The notes beneath the pieces were generated by a model. The model saw only the letters and a program-made list of their open reading frames with translations. It was not told the origin of the DNA and did no database searches. A stretch of 7,144 nucleotides of DNA from Desulfovibrio sp. (lineage in GTDB: Bacteria; Desulfobacterota; Desulfovibrionia; Desulfovibrionales; Desulfovibrionaceae): assembly GCA_022837365.1 (NCBI GenBank), contig JALHHV010000067.1, forward strand, positions 1 through 7,144, written 5' to 3'. Shown piece after piece: positions 1 through 7,114 of the stretch; position 1 is the first letter of the stretch; each line of letters begins with the position of its first letter. The translations under genes and the position numbers were made by a program.

Positions 1-1
1 C

Positions 2-78
2 TGGTGCGCCCGACAGGAATCGAACCTGTGGCCTACAGCTTAGGAGGCTATCGCTCTATCCGACTGAGCTACGGGCGC
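2..78 (-). tRNA. tRNA-Arg (anticodon CCT)
   Basis: The reverse strand folds into a complete 77-nt cloverleaf. The acceptor stem GCGCCCG (78-72) pairs with CGGGCGC (12-6), followed by an A discriminator at 5 and an encoded CCA at 4-2. The T arm is ACAGG-TTCGAAT-CCTGT. The anticodon stem ATAGC/GCTGT closes the seven-base loop CTCCTAA, giving anticodon CCT (bases 44-42), which reads the arginine codon AGG. The tRNA lies 47 bases downstream of the ADP-ribosylglycohydrolase-like gene on the same strand and appears to have its own promoter. tRNA-Arg genes are common phage and island integration sites, but no integrase gene or duplicated tRNA 3' end is visible in the window. Confidence 0.97.
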
Positions 79-90
79 AGGAATCGATGG

Positions 91-120
91 TGTCTAGACG
101 ATGCCGCTACGCATTGTCAA
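91..120 (-). promoter_or_regulatory. Probable sigma-70 promoter of tRNA-Arg
   Basis: On the minus strand a perfect -35 box TTGACA (120-115) is followed after 18 bases by TAGACA (96-91), which matches the TATAAT consensus at three of six positions. Transcription would start near base 84, about six bases before the mature tRNA 5' end. The placement, between the stop codon of the upstream gene and the tRNA, fits a dedicated tRNA promoter. The weak -10 box keeps this tentative. Confidence 0.55.
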
Positions 121-125
121 GGTCA

Positions 126-1214
126 CTATCCCTCCGTCACCTGCCCGGCCAGCCGCACGGCCAGGGCGTGCAGTTCCCTGCCCTCTTCCAGGCCGTCGAT
201 GAACCGCTGCGGAATGCCGGACAATCCCACCTGCGCCCCCACCAGCGCCCCGGTGAGGATGGCCCGCACCTGGTTCTGCCCGCCGCCGTTCACCGCGTGC
301 AGCACGGCGGATTCGAAGTCGTCGCAAAAGCGCGCCGCAAGATAGTAGGCCGCCGGAAGCATGTGGTAGATGGCGCAGGGCATGCCGTACACCAGCGAGA
401 CCTTCCACGCCGGTTCGATGCGGATGTCCGGATCCGCCGCTGCCGCCGCCATGTAGCCGGGCGACAGCAGCGCATCCGGCGAGGCGAAGCGGCCCGCGCG
501 CGGCGGGTCCGGGTCGCCGGGGCGTGGGGCCTGCAATCCGTCGCGCGTCACGGCATGAAACGGCAGCGCGCCGTCCTTCACCAGTTGCATCAGTTTTCCG
601 GAAATGGCCGGATCCAGCCGATGGCCCTGCACCAGCATGGCCAGCACCGCGCCGTAGGCCACGGTGAGCGACAGCACCACATCGTCCGCCTGGGTGAGCG
701 CCGCGTTGGCGCTGACGGCGGCGGCCAGTCGCGCGGGCTGCGTGGCGTAGCGCACCGCGATGGCCAGGGTACGCTCGATGGCCTCGGTGGTGTCCGCATG
801 CCCGGCGACCTGCCCCCACTCCAGCCCCTGCTCCACCCTGCGCCGCCACGCCTCGCGGATGGACTGGCTGGTGTAGTTGCCCGGCCCGCTCACCGGCTGC
901 CCGTTGAGCAGCGGGAACAAGTCCTCGTCCATGCGGCGGCAGAAGTCGGCCTGGTCGTAGTCCCCGCGCTCCACCAGCGAGCGTACCGTCAGTTTCAGGA
1001 TGAACCCCGCCTGCGAAAGCTGTCCGGCCTTCATGCCGTCGTGGTAGCGGCCCGGTTTCGGATCGGTGTACCCGCTGATCCACTCGCCGTAGTCGCGCCG
1101 CAGTTCGGCAAGGTCGTAGTACCAGTGCGGGCCGAGGCCCAGCCCGTCGCCTATCCACGCGCCCATGAGCGCCCCAGCGGCGCGGTCGAGCATGGAATCA
1201 GGTGTTATCGTCAT
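126..1214 (-). CDS. ADP-ribosylglycohydrolase-fold protein lacking the canonical Asp motifs
   Basis: This 362-residue protein has the layout of the ADP-ribosylglycohydrolase/DraG family (COG1397). An N-terminal glycine-rich motif GALMGAWIGDGLGLGP lies at residues 14-29, the middle is helical, and the C-terminal segment from residue 310 ends in GALVGAQVGLSGIP-type sequence. Active family members remove ADP-ribose from proteins or small molecules using two metal ions held by a T-D-D-T motif and a G-G-D-T-D-T motif. Here the matching positions read AGQLSQ (63-68) and GGGQNQ (310-315), so the metal-binding aspartates are missing. The fold may be kept for a different or binding-only role. An in-frame ATG 17 codons upstream exists, but I chose the ATG at 1214 because AGGAG sits seven bases before it and the family homology begins soon after. 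There is no signal peptide or membrane segment. The gene is separated from the upstream response regulator by 224 bases and is probably transcribed on its own. Family assignment is firm; substrate is unknown. Confidence 0.85.
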   Translation of the reverse strand: MTITPDSMLDRAAGALMGAWIGDGLGLGPHWYYDLAELRRDYGEWISGYTDPKPGRYHDGMKAGQLSQAGFILKLTVRSLVERGDYDQADFCRRMDEDLFPLLNGQPVSGPGNYTSQSIREAWRRRVEQGLEWGQVAGHADTTEAIERTLAIAVRYATQPARLAAAVSANAALTQADDVVLSLTVAYGAVLAMLVQGHRLDPAISGKLMQLVKDGALPFHAVTRDGLQAPRPGDPDPPRAGRFASPDALLSPGYMAAAAADPDIRIEPAWKVSLVYGMPCAIYHMLPAAYYLAARFCDDFESAVLHAVNGGGQNQVRAILTGALVGAQVGLSGIPQRFIDGLEEGRELHALAVRLAGQVTEG

Positions 1215-1280
1215 GGCTGCACTCCTGCACGGATGAAAGAACAAGGGAGGTTGCGGCACGCGCACTCAAGGCGTCCCACC

Positions 1281-1297
1281 TTCAACCATTGCTTGAA
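1281..1297. repeat. 17-bp imperfect palindrome upstream of the ADP-ribosylglycohydrolase-like gene
   Basis: TTCAACCATTGCTTGAA is a near-perfect inverted repeat around a central T, with seven of eight position pairs complementary. It lies 67-83 bases upstream of the ATG at 1214, a position suitable for an operator. No protein can be assigned to it, and a chance occurrence is possible. Confidence 0.35.
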
Positions 1298-1315
1298 TCT
1301 GCCCGAACATACCAC

Positions 1316-1325
1316 GTTCCGGAAC
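1316..1325. repeat. 10-bp perfect palindrome in the same intergenic gap
   Basis: GTTCCGGAAC is a perfect palindrome about 100 bases upstream of the ATG at 1214. The pair GCTTG (1291-1295) and CAAGC (1325-1329) also flanks the stretch between it and the 17-bp palindrome. I found no convincing -35/-10 or -24/-12 promoter in this gap. The palindrome may be regulatory or accidental. Confidence 0.3.
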
Positions 1326-1366
1326 AAGCGACACCCCGCACGCGGCAATGCAGCCCGAACGACAAG

Positions 1367-1391
1367 GCGGCCACGGATATACCGCAGCCGC
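1367..1391 (-). terminator. Terminator-like hairpin after the response-regulator gene
   Basis: On the minus strand, starting 48 bases after the response-regulator stop codon, GCGGCTGCGG and CCGTGGCCGC form a 10-bp stem, including two G-U pairs, around a five-base loop TATAT. The stem is followed by CTTGTCGTT, which is only moderately T-rich. Position and shape suit the end of the dehydrogenase-kinase-regulator transcript. The poor T tract makes a plain intrinsic terminator uncertain. Confidence 0.4.
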
Positions 1392-1438
1392 GCGCAACCA
1401 CTTGGGGCACCTGCCAATGACGCCGCCGCCCCTCTCCC

Positions 1439-2851
<1,413 letters not shown>

Positions 2852-2856
2852 GTCGG

Positions 2857-4071
2857 TTACTCCGGCGGAAGCGGCAGTGTGACGGTGAACGTGGAGCCCT
2901 CGCCGACCCGGCTTTCCACGCGAATGTCGCCGCCGTGTTCCGTGACGATGGTGTAGCAGGTGGACAGTCCGATGCCGATGCCCCGGCCCACCGGCTTGGT
3001 GGTGAAGAACGGCTCGAACAGCGAGTCGAGATGCTCCGGCGGGATGCCGCTGCCCGTGTCGCGCACGGAAAATCCCGCGTGGCGCCCCTGGCGGAACGGG
3101 GTGACGGTGATGACCGCCGCGCCGCCCTGCCCGCCCAGCGCGTCAAACGCATCCAGCGCGTTCACCAGCAGGTTCAGCATCACCTGCTTCAGCTGCGCCT
3201 CGCACCCCAGCACCACCGGGGCCGTGGGACACGGCCGGGCGTCGATGCGCACGTGGTGGTACTTGGGCTGCTTCAGGTGGTTGTGCAGCAGCTTCAGGGT
3301 GTCGCCCACCACGCCGTTGAGATTCACGGGCGAGAACTCCGAGGAATGCGGCCTGCTGAAGGTGAGCAGCGAATGCACGATCTCCTGGCAGCGGCGGCAT
3401 TCGCCAAGGATGGTCCCCGCGTAGTCCGCGAGGTCGGCGTGCATTTCCGGGTCCACCGCGCCGCGCAACCGCTCCACCCGGCGCAGGATGCCCTCCGCGA
3501 AGCCGTGGATGGCCGTGAGCGGGTTGTTCACCTCGTGCGCCACCCCGGCGGCCAGCATGCCCACGGTGGCCATCTTCTCGGCCTGGTGGAACTTGGCCTG
3601 GAACTCCTTTTCCAGGGTCACGTCGCGCTTGAAGATAAGAATCTGGCGGTCCTGGGTGGCCGGGTCCTTGATGGGCGAGGCCACCATCTCGAACTGCAAC
3701 TTGCGGCCGTTGATGCGGAAGATGGACGTTTCGCGGCACACCTCGTCGGTGACGAACGAACGGTGCGCCGGACATTCCGGACAGGGGTGGTCCTGCTGAC
3801 GGAAGATTTCGTAGCAGTAGCGGCCCTCCGGCGCGCGCACCCCCAGGATATCGTAGAACACGTGGTTCACGGCGATGATGCGCAGGTCCTTGGAAAGCAC
3901 CATCATCAGGTCGGTGATGCCGTCCAGGATGGCCTCTATCTCCAGGCGGCTGCGCTCCGATTCGCGGTGGGCGGCCTTCAGTTGCACGATGGTCTGGCGC
4001 AGTTCCTGAAAGAAGCCCAGCTTGCTGTGCTCTATGCCGATGAGGTCGTCGAGGCTGGTGGATTGGGGCAT
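2857..4071 (-). CDS. Soluble PAS-domain sensor histidine kinase
   Basis: This 404-residue kinase has no membrane segment or signal peptide, so it should sense an intracellular signal. The N-terminus (about 18-48) is a likely coiled coil leading into a PAS domain (about 45-155). The PAS domain carries cysteines C86, C97, C100 and C112, including a CPEC pair, which could bind metal or respond to redox state. The HisKA domain contains phospho-acceptor H179 in AAGVAHEVNNPL. The ATPase domain shows the N box with N300 and N304, the G1 box DTGSGIP (338-344), the F box FEPFFTTKP (352-360) and the G2 box GRGIGIGLS (362-370). All boxes needed for activity are present. The ATG lies one base after the dehydrogenase stop codon, with a GAGG nine bases upstream inside that gene. 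The partner is the response regulator that follows. N-terminal residues such as DDLIGIEHSKLGFFQE resemble, from memory, kinases found next to ErcA-type dehydrogenases. Confidence 0.95.
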   Translation of the reverse strand: MPQSTSLDDLIGIEHSKLGFFQELRQTIVQLKAAHRESERSRLEIEAILDGITDLMMVLSKDLRIIAVNHVFYDILGVRAPEGRYCYEIFRQQDHPCPECPAHRSFVTDEVCRETSIFRINGRKLQFEMVASPIKDPATQDRQILIFKRDVTLEKEFQAKFHQAEKMATVGMLAAGVAHEVNNPLTAIHGFAEGILRRVERLRGAVDPEMHADLADYAGTILGECRRCQEIVHSLLTFSRPHSSEFSPVNLNGVVGDTLKLLHNHLKQPKYHHVRIDARPCPTAPVVLGCEAQLKQVMLNLLVNALDAFDALGGQGGAAVITVTPFRQGRHAGFSVRDTGSGIPPEHLDSLFEPFFTTKPVGRGIGIGLSTCYTIVTEHGGDIRVESRVGEGSTFTVTLPLPPE

Positions 4072-4072
4072 G

Positions 4073-5215
4073 TCACCACGCCTCTTCGCAGATGGCCAGC
4101 AGGTCCTGCCAGGTGACCGAGCGCGGGTTGGTCAGGGTGCAGGCGTCGTTGACCGCCGTGCGGGCGATGGTTTCCAGCGCGGACCGGTCGGGCAGCAACT
4201 GCCCCAGCCGCACCGGCACGCCCAGCCCGGCGAAGAATTCGTGCAGCCGTTCTATGCCCGCGCGGGCGATGCTTTCCGCGCTGGCCACGCGCGGCCCCAC
4301 CACGATGCGCCCGATGGCCGCCAGCCGGTCCACGCTCACCGGCAGGTTGTAGCGCATCACGTGCGGCAGCAGCACCGGGTGCACCAGCCCGTGCAGCACG
4401 TCGAACATGCCGCCCAGCGAATGGGCCAGCGAATGGCCGATGCCGAGCCCCGCGTTGCTGAACGACATGCCCGCCGCCGTGCTGGCGATGCTGAGCTGTT
4501 CCAGCGCCTCCGGATCGCGCCGTTCCACGGCGGGCATCAGGTTGGCCATGATCAGTTCCATGGCGCGCAGCGCCTGGTGGTCGGTGAACGGCGAGGCCAG
4601 CAGCGAAAGGTACGATTCCACGGCGTGCGCGAAGGCGTCGATGGCCGAGGCGATGATCAATTCCTCGCTCTTGGTCAGCAGCACCTGCGGGTCGATGATC
4701 GACACGTTGGGAATCAGCGACCGGCTGATGATGGACATCTTCAGGCGGCGCTCCACGTCGGTGATGATGCAGAACTGCGAGATGTCCGACCCGCTGCCCG
4801 CCGTGGTGGGCAGAAAGATCATGGGCGGCAGAGGCCGCATGATCTTGTTGGCCCCCTCGTAGTCGCTGATGCGCCCGCCGTTGCCCACGATGGTGCCGAT
4901 GCCCTTGGCCGTGTCCATGGGGCTGCCGCCGCCCAGGGCGATGACCACGTCGGTCCGCTCGTCGCGGTAGATCTGCGCGCCGTGGTGCACCTGATGGTCG
5001 CGCGGGTTGGAGTTGCAATCGGAAAAGTACACCCATTCGAGGCCGTTGCCTCCCAGGATGTCCATGACCCGCTCCACCCAGCCGCTGGATTCCAGCCCCT
5101 TGTCGCTGACCAGCAGCACGCGGGAAGCGCCCAGCCTGCGGGCGCACGGCGCGAGGTGGTCAAGGCTGCCATGCCCGAAGATGATCTCCGGGATGGCGAA
5201 CTTGGTGATCCGCAT
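4073..5215 (-). CDS. ercA: Iron-containing alcohol dehydrogenase, ErcA-like
   Basis: This is a 380-residue group III (iron-type) alcohol dehydrogenase, normal length for a family that interconverts alcohols and aldehydes with NAD(P). The nucleotide-binding motif GGGSPMDTAKG is at 95-105 and PTTAGSGSD at 136-144. The expected metal ligands are D193, H197, H261 and H275, with conserved H265, matching the spacing I recall for E. coli FucO, so the metal site looks intact. The start region (MRITKFAIPEIIFGHG) and the adjacent kinase and regulator resemble ErcA, described in Pseudomonas as a dehydrogenase-like component of signalling in ethanol oxidation. That match is from memory. The gene is the first of a three-gene unit, with a stop codon one base before the kinase ATG. 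An upstream in-frame ATG at 5386 would add 57 arginine/glycine/proline-rich residues that look non-coding. The ATG at 5215 has AGGG five and GGGAG ten bases upstream. It could be an ordinary ethanol or butanol dehydrogenase, a sensor, or both. Confidence 0.88.
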   Translation of the reverse strand: MRITKFAIPEIIFGHGSLDHLAPCARRLGASRVLLVSDKGLESSGWVERVMDILGGNGLEWVYFSDCNSNPRDHQVHHGAQIYRDERTDVVIALGGGSPMDTAKGIGTIVGNGGRISDYEGANKIMRPLPPMIFLPTTAGSGSDISQFCIITDVERRLKMSIISRSLIPNVSIIDPQVLLTKSEELIIASAIDAFAHAVESYLSLLASPFTDHQALRAMELIMANLMPAVERRDPEALEQLSIASTAAGMSFSNAGLGIGHSLAHSLGGMFDVLHGLVHPVLLPHVMRYNLPVSVDRLAAIGRIVVGPRVASAESIARAGIERLHEFFAGLGVPVRLGQLLPDRSALETIARTAVNDACTLTNPRSVTWQDLLAICEEAW

Positions 5216-5281
5216 GATGTCCCTGCTCCCGAAGCGCCGCACCGTGCCACGGAGCGGCGCCTGCCCTGTGTGTCGTGCCCT

Positions 5282-5296
5282 GCCGGGCGGCCCGGC
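5282..5296. repeat. 15-bp GC palindrome in the leader of the dehydrogenase gene
   Basis: GCCGGGC-G-GCCCGGC is perfectly symmetrical around base 5289, about 70-80 bases upstream of the dehydrogenase ATG. It could be an operator or a leader stem, but short GC palindromes arise easily in DNA of this composition. Confidence 0.25.
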
Positions 5297-5359
5297 CGAC
5301 CGGAACGGCGGCCCGCCCGCATCCCTCCGCGCGGCGTCCCACAACGCCACGCGAGGTTT

Positions 5360-5388
5360 CCGTGCGCCCTCCCACAAGGGCGGCACGG
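5360..5388 (-). terminator. Bulged hairpin downstream of the TrfA-like gene
   Basis: Starting 22 bases after the TAG at 5411, the minus strand carries an 11-bp stem: CCGTGC and GCCCT pair with AGGGC and GCACGG, with one unpaired base and a six-base loop TGTGGG. No T tract follows (AAACC). It could slow or end transcription from the upstream gene, or be a leader structure of the dehydrogenase operon. It is the strongest structure in the 195-base gap at 5216-5410. Confidence 0.4.
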
Positions 5389-5410
5389 CAACATCGCCGC
5401 GTCCGGCAGG

Positions 5411-6313
5411 CTACGTCAGCAGCCTGCACACCGGCGCGGCGTCCGAGCCGCCCTGACCGTGCAGGGCGAGGCCCGCACCGGCGGCATGCGCGCCGCTGGA
5501 CCCGTGGACCGGATGAACAATCACGAGCCCGTCGGAACGGGTGACCATATCGCGGATATAACCACGCCGGACGAATTCCTGCAACAGCGGCAGGATATCC
5601 CGGTCCTTTCCCCTGGGAGCCATGGCCCGCAGGCGTTGCGGGTCGATCAGGCAGGTTTCGCGCAGGGTCCAGGCCACCCCCAGCAGCCATTTGCCAAGTC
5701 CGTCGCGGCCCAGCGCGGCCCGGTCGGCGATGAAGCGGGCCGTGCCCGGCGCGTCGCGCAGCGCCTCGAACGGCTCCGGCCCGAACTCTATGCGCAGGGA
5801 GCCGGACGCCTCGTCGCGCACCACGGCGGACAGCAGTTGCATCCGCGCCGTAAACCGGCCATCGCCGCAGGTCATGCGCGCCTCGTGCAGGCGGTGCAGC
5901 CGCGCGGCGAAGCGCGCCGCCCCTGCCCTGCCCGTCACCCCGGCCAGGCGGGCGGGCTCGTCGGCCGGGCAGCGCAGCCGGGGCACGCGTCCGCCCTGGC
6001 GCAAGGCCAGCAGCGCGCAGGCCAGATAGACGTCCAGGTCTCCCTGGTCCAGCCATGGCCCTTCGCAGGTGACCACGGCAGACAGGACCAGCGGCGTCAC
6101 CGGGCGCAGGCAATGCCGCCCGGCGCGCAGATAGGTGGCGGCGAACAGGTCCGAAGCCAGGAACAGGGAGGGGATGTGGCTGAGAAAGGCGCGCTCGTCG
6201 GCGATGCTCCAGGCGGGCACGCCGGCGGATGCGACGGGACGGCCGGCGGACGCCAGAAGGGCGGCGTCCGGATCGCCAAGGGGAGAAGATTCGAAGGGAG
6301 ATGGAAGAAACAC
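5411..6313 (-). CDS. TrfA-like plasmid replication-initiator-type protein
   Basis: This protein has about 300 residues. Several blocks fall in the order seen in TrfA-type plasmid initiators, which bind origin repeats through winged-helix domains. These are an N-terminal LFLASDLFAATYLRAG block (about 50-65), GPWLDQGDLDVYLACALLAL (85-104), a helix-rich RLHRLHEARM followed by strands, RIEFGPEPFEAL (174-185), and GKWLLGVAWTLRE (207-219) before a final helix-turn-helix-like stretch. The likeness is by recollection of RK2 TrfA and was not aligned by program. The frame stays open back to an ATG at 6538, but those extra residues are arginine/alanine-rich and look non-coding. The GTG at 6313 has GGAGG five bases upstream and is preferred. 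The gene stands alone between a ferritin-like gene and the dehydrogenase operon, with no visible plasmid partner, integrase or iterons. It may be a domesticated DNA-binding protein acting as a regulator, or a remnant of an integrated element. That it is coding is likely; its role is unknown. Confidence 0.68.
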   Translation of the reverse strand: MFLPSPFESSPLGDPDAALLASAGRPVASAGVPAWSIADERAFLSHIPSLFLASDLFAATYLRAGRHCLRPVTPLVLSAVVTCEGPWLDQGDLDVYLACALLALRQGGRVPRLRCPADEPARLAGVTGRAGAARFAARLHRLHEARMTCGDGRFTARMQLLSAVVRDEASGSLRIEFGPEPFEALRDAPGTARFIADRAALGRDGLGKWLLGVAWTLRETCLIDPQRLRAMAPRGKDRDILPLLQEFVRRGYIRDMVTRSDGLVIVHPVHGSSGAHAAGAGLALHGQGGSDAAPVCRLLT

Positions 6314-6482
6314 GAACGCCTCCCGTGCCGACCGGGGACGCGGCGCGCACCCGGCGGATCGGCTGTCGGCGGACCGGCCTGCGGCACGGGCGCTGCGTGC
6401 CCGCCGCTGGCGGCCTGCCTGTGTCCTTCGTCCCGCGGGAGGCTGCGCGGGACGGGCATGGGACGCCGGACCCTGGAGATGA

Positions 6483-6514
6483 CGGACGGCCGGGTGCCTC
6501 TTTCCGGCCGTCCG
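6483..6514. repeat. Inverted repeat, 11-bp arms with 10-base loop
   Basis: CGGACGGCCGG (6483-6493) and CCGGCCGTCCG (6504-6514) are exact reverse complements. Read on either strand they form a very stable hairpin about 170-200 bases upstream of the GTG at 6313. No T tract follows on either strand, so a simple intrinsic terminator is unlikely. Confidence 0.6.
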
Positions 6515-6532
6515 CCCCTCCATTGCGCCGGA

Positions 6533-6547
6533 CCGCACCCGGTGCGG
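6533..6547. repeat. 15-bp palindrome sharing its sequence with the 22-bp palindrome
   Basis: CCGCACC-C-GGTGCGG is a perfect palindrome with a single central base. Its half-sites CGCACC and GGTGCG recur in the 22-bp palindrome at 6597-6618, which suggests that both could be sites for one dimeric DNA-binding protein. That is inference. Confidence 0.45.
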
Positions 6548-6553
6548 ACCGGC

Positions 6554-6589
6554 TCCGCGCGCGCCGTTGCGTCAGTCGTCGCGCGCGGA
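6554..6589. repeat. Inverted repeat, 10-bp arms with 16-base loop
   Basis: TCCGCGCGCG (6554-6563) and CGCGCGCGGA (6580-6589) are exact reverse complements. The CG alternation makes the arms partly self-complementary, which lowers the significance of this match compared with its neighbours. Confidence 0.45.
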
Positions 6590-6596
6590 ACGTGCA

Positions 6597-6618
6597 CGCA
6601 CCGGCGGCCGCCGGTGCG
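6597..6618 (-). terminator. 22-bp perfect palindrome just after the ferritin-like gene
   Basis: A perfect palindrome with nine-base arms CGCACCGGC and GCCGGTGCG around GGCC begins seven bases after the TAG of the ferritin-like gene. As RNA it would be a strong stem, so it may act as a terminator or as protection of the mRNA 3' end. It lacks a T tract. Because its half-sites recur at 6533-6547, a protein-binding site is an equal alternative. Confidence 0.45.
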
Positions 6619-6625
6619 CAAAGGG

Positions 6626-7114
6626 CTAGGCGTGCACTTGCGCCAGCATGGCGGTAAGGGCGCGCAGGTGGACGCGTTCTTCCGCGATGCAGGCATCCAC
6701 GGCCGCCTTTTCACGGGCGGGCACCAGTTCGCGCATTTCGGTGAAGAACAGCAGGGTGTCCTTCTCGAACTGGATGGCCATGCGCAGGGCGGTGGCGTGG
6801 TCGTCGGCGGCCCCCTTGAGCGAGGTCAGGGTGCCGGACTGGGTGAACAGCGCGTGCGAATCGAGCAGCGCGTGCAGATATTCCACGTATTCGGAGGCGA
6901 TGCTCCACGCGGGCAGTTCCACGGGGCCGACGCGGTCGGCCATGGCGCGGAAGATCGCCTCGTGCCTGGCCTCTTCGGCGGCAAGGTGCTCGAACAGCGC
7001 CTTGACCTCGGGCTTGGTGGCCATGGCCACGGCCTGGCTGTACACGTCCTGGCCGCGCTGCTCGATGCGGATGGCGGCGGCGGTGACGTCGGCGGCGTTG
7101 AAGAACTCGGCCAT
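6626..7114 (-). CDS. Rubrerythrin/ferritin-like diiron protein without rubredoxin domain
   Basis: This 162-residue, all-helical protein belongs to the rubrerythrin-type ferritin-like group (COG1633-like). Predicted diiron ligands are E18, E48 with H51 (EARH), E117, and E146 with H149 (ERVH): two E...ExxH half-sites in the four-helix bundle. There is no C-terminal CxxC...CxxC rubredoxin domain, so electrons would have to come from a separate carrier. Relatives in anaerobes reduce peroxide or handle iron and oxygen stress, and a similar role in the cytoplasm is plausible but not shown. The ATG at 7114 has a good ribosome-binding site, GGAG five bases upstream, and the first helix follows directly. 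Only 30 bases of upstream DNA are in the window, so its promoter and any operon partner are out of view. A strong palindrome follows seven bases after the stop codon. Confidence 0.88.
   Translation of the reverse strand: MAEFFNAADVTAAAIRIEQRGQDVYSQAVAMATKPEVKALFEHLAAEEARHEAIFRAMADRVGPVELPAWSIASEYVEYLHALLDSHALFTQSGTLTSLKGAADDHATALRMAIQFEKDTLLFFTEMRELVPAREKAAVDACIAEERVHLRALTAMLAQVHA

Larger units (their letters stand above)
6314..6625. other. Non-coding, palindrome-rich gap upstream of the TrfA-like gene
   Basis: About 310 bases separate the ferritin-like gene from the preferred start of the TrfA-like gene. No frame here gives a convincing protein; the open frames are arginine- and proline-rich shadows. 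I see no clear promoter boxes. The gap holds at least four perfect inverted repeats, listed separately, plus a shorter one with arms GGCACG (6383-6388) and CGTGCC (6396-6401). It is as GC-rich as its surroundings, so there is no AT-rich unwinding region of the kind expected in a replication origin. Confidence 0.6.

Noticed and set aside
2..125. tRNA-Arg as an integration site with the TrfA-like gene as part of an integrated element
   Set aside because: No integrase, no second copy of the tRNA 3' end, and intervening genes look like ordinary chromosomal genes.
1211..1417. Possible small protein of 68 codons in the gap before the ADP-ribosylglycohydrolase-like gene
   Set aside because: No good ribosome-binding site or recognisable sequence, and it overlaps the start of the real gene and the terminator-like hairpin.
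5230..5250. Sigma-54 -24/-12 promoter starting with TGGCACG on the minus strand
   Set aside because: The GG-to-GC spacing is 9 or 11 bases, not 10, and transcription would begin almost at the ribosome-binding site of the dehydrogenase.
5160..6350. Minus-strand frame of 396 codons overlapping the TrfA-like gene in another frame
   Set aside because: Arginine-rich and without motif; the competing frame at 5411-6313 has TrfA-like blocks and a ribosome-binding site.
6314..6625. Plasmid-type replication origin with iterons
   Set aside because: No tandem direct repeats, no AT-rich stretch and no DnaA-box run were seen; only inverted repeats.
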